From JBEKOF01 sp050015895 (GTDB lineage: Bacteria > Verrucomicrobiota > Verrucomicrobiia > Limisphaerales > Palsa-1400): a DNA stretch of 16,016 nucleotides. Location: the NCBI GenBank assembly GCA_050015895.1, contig JBEKAN010000076.1:1-16016 (forward strand). The letters are read 5' to 3'. Shown in pieces: positions 13,291-16,016 of the stretch. A program made the translations under genes and the position numbers. How positions within the stretch are numbered: position 1 is the stretch's first letter; each line of letters opens with the position of its first letter. The notes below the pieces were generated by a model. The model made no database searches and was not told the origin of the DNA. It saw nothing but the letters and a program-made list of their open reading frames with translations.

Positions 13291-13407
13291 GGGCGCATCT
13301 TGCCACTTCCACCCGTGGAGGGAACGAACCCCTCTCCCTGGCCCTCTCCCCGCTGCGCGGGGCGAGGGAATTGGCTGACCGCATGGTGGAGGTTGCAAGA
13401 TGCGCCC
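13291..13407. repeat. 117-nt nested palindromic element
   Basis: The outer arms 13291-13312 (GGGCGCATCTTGC…) and 13386-13407 are inverted repeats matching at 20 of 22 positions. Between them lies an inner hairpin at 13342-13368 with stem CCCTC/GAGGG plus CCCCGC/GCGGGG around a TGC loop. The inner string resembles the widespread CCCTCTCCCC palindromes of many bacterial genomes. It could be a REP/MITE-like unit. No T-tract follows. Confidence 0.6.
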
Positions 13408-13435
13408 AGTCCCTTTTAATTGGGACATTTGGAGA

Positions 13436-13464
13436 TTGACTTATTTCCGTCCGCATGATAGAAA
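13436..13464 (+). promoter_or_regulatory. Candidate promoter of the fibre-like gene
   Basis: TTGACT (13436-13441) and TAGAAA (13459-13464) are 17 nt apart. The -35 matches well and the -10 matches 4 of 6. The leader to the ATG would be about 88 nt. Confidence 0.3.
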
Positions 13465-13549
13465 TTGAGTAGTATTGGCCGTTTTATGAGGTGGTTGGCA
13501 TTACTATTGCTAATAGCGGTGTCTGTCCATTGCAGTTTTTGGATAAAAC

Positions 13550-13553
13550 GGAG
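13550..13553 (+). promoter_or_regulatory. Ribosome-binding site GGAG
   Basis: GGAG sits 5 nt before the ATG at 13559. It is the clearest Shine-Dalgarno site in the window and fixes that start. Confidence 0.7.
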
Positions 13554-13558
13554 ACACC

Positions 13559-16016
13559 ATGAGAACAGCTCGATTTAAGTTGGGTATCCTCGCCTTGGTC
13601 CTCTGGGCGGGGCTGCCGTCGCTCCATGCCCAGAGCACGGCGTTCATTTACCAGGGCCAACTGGCGGAGGGCGGCGGCCCGGCGAACGGCAATTACGACT
13701 TCCAATTCACCCTGCTGGACACCAACGGCAACCCGGTCGCCGGGCCGCTGACCAACAACCCCGTCGGCGTCACCAACGGGCAGTACACCGTGACGCTGGA
13801 TTTCGGGGCGGGACCCTTTAATGGCGGCTTCCTCTGGCTGCAGACCGGCGCGCGCACCAACGGCAGCACCGATCCTTACACCCTCCTGTCGCCCACCCAG
13901 CCCGTGAACACAGTCCCGTACGCGAACATCGCCGGCGCCGCGCTCAACGTGGCTGGCTCCGCCGGCTCGGCCACCAATTTCTCCGGCGGCCTCAACGGCG
14001 ATGTGACCGGAACGCAGAACGCGACCGTCGTTTCCGCCGTGGGCGGACAACCCGCCGCCAGCGTGGCCGGCGCGACAGTCGCCGCCAACGCGGCCACCAG
14101 CGCCAACACGCCCAACGCCATCGTCCAGCGCGACGCCTCCGGCAATTTCTCCGCGGGCGCCATCACCGCCCTGACCCTCAGTGGCGACGGGAGCGAGGTG
14201 ACCAATCTCAACGCCTCGGAGATCGCCAGCGGCACCCTGGCCGACCAACTCTTGTCCACCAACGTGACTTTTCTGGATGGCACCAATTACTACAGCGGCA
14301 GCAATAATTTTGCCGGGCCGGTCATTCTCACCAATGGCGCCAATCAATTCAGCGGCCTGTTCAATGGCAGCCTGCTTGGCTCCGCCGAGAGCGCCACCAA
14401 CTTCCTCGGCGGGCTGTTGGGCGATGTGACCGGAACGCAGGGCGCGACCGTGGTTTCCGCCGTGGGCGGGCAATCGGCCGCGAGCGTGGCCGGCGCGACA
14501 ATCGCCGCCAACGCGGCCACCAGCGGCAACACGCCCAACACCATTGTCCAGCGCGACGCGTCGGGCAATTTCTCCGCGGGCGCCATCACCGCCCTGACCC
14601 TCAGTGGCGACGGGAGCGAGGTGACCAATCTCAACGCCTCGCAGATCGCCAGCGGCACCCTGGCCGACCAACTCTTGTCCACCAACGCGGCTTTCCTGGA
14701 TGGCACCAATTATTTCAGCGGCACCAATAATTTTGCCGGCCCGGTCGTACTCACCAACACCGCCAATCAATTCAGCGGGCTGTTCAGCGGGACGGTGGTT
14801 GGCGGCCTGACGACCAATGACCTGGTGAGCGCCAGCAACGCGCTGGTGGCGTTGAACACCGCCTTGAGCAACTCATTCCCGCCCACGGCCCAGTTGATCG
14901 CGGACACCATGGCGGCCAGCAACGCGCTGGTGGCGTTGAACACGTCCCTGAGCAACTCCACCCCTTCGGTGGGGCAATTGCTTGCGGCCAGCAACGCGCT
15001 GGTGACGTTGAACACCTCTCTGAGCAACGCGGTCCCCTCCACCGGGCAATTGACCGCCGCCAGCAACGCGCTGGTGGTCTTGAACACCACCTTGAGCAAC
15101 GCCACGGTGAGGACGACGCAATTGACCACCACCAGCAACGCGCTGGTGACCTTGAACACCACCTTGAGCAACGCCACAGTGAGAACGACGCAGTTGACCA
15201 CCACCAGCAACGCGCTGGTGACGTTGAACACGACTCTGAGCAACGCGGTGCCCTCCACCGCGCTACTGACGACGGCGAGCAACGGGCTGGTGACGTTGAA
15301 CACCACCGCCAGCAACGCGCTGGTGACGTTGAACACCTCGTTGAGCAACGCCACGGCGAGGACGACGCAGTTGACCACGACCAGCAACGCGCTGGTGACT
15401 TTGAACACCGCCCTGAGCAACGCGGTCCCCACCGCCGCGCAATTGACCACCGCCAGCAACGCGATGCTGACCTTGAACACGACCACCAGCAACGCGATGC
15501 TGACCTTGAACACCGCTTTGAGCAACGCGACGGTGAGGACGACGCAGTTGACCGCCGCCAGCAACGCTCTCGCGGCCATGACCACGTCTCTGAGCAACAC
15601 CATCGCGCCCTTGAACCCGGCCAACACCAACGTCCCGCTGGTTCTGGGCGACGGGCTGACGCTCTCGCCCGGCAAATCGCCCAATCTCATGACCATCAAT
15701 CCGATGTTCACAAACTCCCACACCGGCACGTTCAACCTTGCGGAGGGAGACGCGTCCTTTAACGGCCAATATGACAACACCGTGACGCTGGGATGGAATC
15801 AAAAGGGGTCGGGTGGGACGGCTGAAGTTCCTGGAGTCCCCGCTTACTGGCTGCAATGGGAACAATATTTTCAAGCCTACCCCAATCAGGCCCAATCCGA
15901 ATTTCACTTGGATTTTGTTGACGCCTTGGGGAATGTCGGGCGTCCGTTCATGTTTTCCTGCGATGTGTCCAATCTCGCCAACTGGCAGGCGCTTTATACG
16001 GAGGACCAAGTAGGTT
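13559..16016 (+). CDS. Large secreted fibre-like repeat protein (C-terminus beyond window)
   Basis: The frame is open from ATG 13559 to the window end, about 819 residues. Residues 1-24 are a signal peptide (MRTARFKLGI…SLHAQ). Residues 27-125 (AFIYQGQLAEGGGPANGNYDF…TVPYANIAG) match a beta-rich N-terminal module I know from secreted verrucomicrobial and planctomycetal proteins. Residues of about 137-418 are two copies of a 141-residue unit containing GDVTGTQ, VSAVGGQ, NTPNxIVQRDASGNFSAG and ITALTLSGDGSEVTNLNAS, phrases typical of phage tail-fibre-like shafts. Residues of about 425-680 form a stalk of SNALVTLNTTLSNA repeats. A globular region begins near residue 690 (VPLVLGDGLTLSPG). Relatives often end in an autoproteolytic S74-type chaperone; that part would be outside the window. 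It is probably a trimeric surface fibre or adhesin (inference). Confidence 0.85.
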   Translation, partial: MRTARFKLGILALVLWAGLPSLHAQSTAFIYQGQLAEGGGPANGNYDFQFTLLDTNGNPVAGPLTNNPVGVTNGQYTVTLDFGAGPFNGGFLWLQTGARTNGSTDPYTLLSPTQPVNTVPYANIAGAALNVAGSAGSATNFSGGLNGDVTGTQNATVVSAVGGQPAASVAGATVAANAATSANTPNAIVQRDASGNFSAGAITALTLSGDGSEVTNLNASEIASGTLADQLLSTNVTFLDGTNYYSGSNNFAGPVILTNGANQFSGLFNGSLLGSAESATNFLGGLLGDVTGTQGATVVSAVGGQSAASVAGATIAANAATSGNTPNTIVQRDASGNFSAGAITALTLSGDGSEVTNLNASQIASGTLADQLLSTNAAFLDGTNYFSGTNNFAGPVVLTNTANQFSGLFSGTVVGGLTTNDLVSASNALVALNTALSNSFPPTAQLIADTMAASNALVALNTSLSNSTPSVGQLLAASNALVTLNTSLSNAVPSTGQLTAASNALVVLNTTLSNATVRTTQLTTTSNALVTLNTTLSNATVRTTQLTTTSNALVTLNTTLSNAVPSTALLTTASNGLVTLNTTASNALVTLNTSLSNATARTTQLTTTSNALVTLNTALSNAVPTAAQLTTASNAMLTLNTTTSNAMLTLNTALSNATVRTTQLTAASNALAAMTTSLSNTIAPLNPANTNVPLVLGDGLTLSPGKSPNLMTINPMFTNSHTGTFNLAEGDASFNGQYDNTVTLGWNQKGSGGTAEVPGVPAYWLQWEQYFQAYPNQAQSEFHLDFVDALGNVGRPFMFSCDVSNLANWQALYTEDQVG
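13969..14814 (+). repeat. 423-nt tandem duplication within the fibre gene
   Basis: GATGTGACCGGAACGCAG occurs at 14000 and again at 14423, an offset of 423 nt or 141 codons. Long stretches between them are identical, for example around 14150-14215 and 14573-14638. The high DNA identity suggests a recent duplication or ongoing conversion. Confidence 0.85.
14831..15600 (+). repeat. Stalk repeats, 72-nt units encoding SNALVTLNTTLSNA
   Basis: Ten blocks carry the motif SNALVxLNTxLSN; two of them have a doubled SNALVTLNT or SNAMLTLNT, giving twelve motifs. Several neighbouring blocks are exactly 72 nt apart, for instance near 15060, 15132 and 15204. The Ala/Leu residues fall in a 3-4 spacing (L-x-x-L-x-x-x-L), consistent with a coiled coil with Asn/Thr-rich layers. 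Confidence 0.82.

Larger units (their letters stand above)
13126..13558. other. Gene-free gap with dispersed-type repeats
   Basis: These 433 nt separate the polysaccharide locus from the fibre-like gene. They contain three copies of a 10-bp repeat (13160-13189), a 117-nt palindromic element (13291-13407), a candidate promoter (13436-13464) and a ribosome-binding site for the next gene. No protein-like frame is visible. Confidence 0.7.

Noticed and set aside
13342..13368. GC-rich hairpin as a terminator for the GT4 gene
   Set aside because: No T-tract follows, it lies over 200 nt after the stop, and it is nested inside a larger inverted repeat.
11923..13428. 501-codon open frame on the minus strand across the GT4 gene
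   Set aside because: Pro/Arg/His-rich composition with no domain; it is the antisense shadow of a very GC-rich glycosyltransferase gene.
13484..14770. 428-codon minus-strand frame rich in Gly, Val and Ala
   Set aside because: It mirrors the shaft repeats of the plus-strand fibre gene, which has a signal peptide, a Shine-Dalgarno site and recognisable modules.
14831..15600. Regular repeats that might suggest a CRISPR array
   Set aside because: Units are coding and in frame, with 72-nt spacing and degenerate copies; there are no unique spacers or cas genes.
14767..15780. 337-codon minus-strand frame with LLVVVNCVVLTVALLK repeats that look like membrane helices
   Set aside because: The repeats are the complement of the SNALVTLNT stalk codons; the hydrophobicity is an artefact of the antisense reading.

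Overview
The window looks like a piece of a GC-rich Verrucomicrobiota genome, probably of the Pedosphaera/Limisphaerales type. This is inferred from protein style, not from a marker gene. The clues are a secreted protein opening with an 'AFIYQGQL…' module followed by a fibre-like repeat protein, a large secreted beta-helix protein, an alanine-rich secreted protein, weak or absent Shine-Dalgarno sites, and intergenic palindromes of the CCCTCTCCCC and CACAGATTAA kinds. No rRNA, tRNA or CRISPR array was seen.

Layout. (1) 1-2306, minus strand: the N-terminal part of a secreted right-handed beta-helix protein made of about nine units of 60-68 residues; its C-terminus lies outside the window. (2) 2684-3466, plus: an alanine-rich exported protein closed by a clear rho-independent terminator (3495-3525). 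(3) 3831-13125, plus: a surface-polysaccharide locus with an AsnB-type glutamine amidotransferase, a Wzx-like flippase, a phosphoribosyltransferase-HAD fusion, a DegT/perosamine-synthase-like sugar aminotransferase, a GNAT acetyltransferase, a frameshifted unrecognised gene and a GT4 glycosyltransferase. The aminotransferase and acetyltransferase together would make an N-acetylated amino-dideoxy sugar; the glycosyltransferase and flippase would assemble and export the glycan. (4) 13126-13558: a gene-free gap with two kinds of repeat. (5) 13559 to the window end, plus: a large secreted fibre-like protein with a 141-residue internal duplication and a stalk of 24-residue coiled-coil-like repeats, truncated by the window.

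The most notable part is a complete 1440-bp mobile element at 9418-10857 inside the polysaccharide operon. It has 25-bp terminal inverted repeats (23/25 matching) and an 8-bp target duplication (7/8 matching). Its transposase keeps the IS1595-type zinc ribbon and helix-turn-helix, but the DDE catalytic region is gone. The reading frame continues instead into a small protein of unknown function, followed by a DUF7689-like gene and a 56-residue basic gene. Removing the element and one target copy restores the acetyltransferase's original start (ATG ACT CCA CAA | GAC CGC…), 25 nt after the aminotransferase stop. In the present state the right terminal repeat itself supplies an in-frame ATG to the acetyltransferase. 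The element is therefore a cargo carrier that needs a transposase in trans, and it has re-made the start of the gene it hit.
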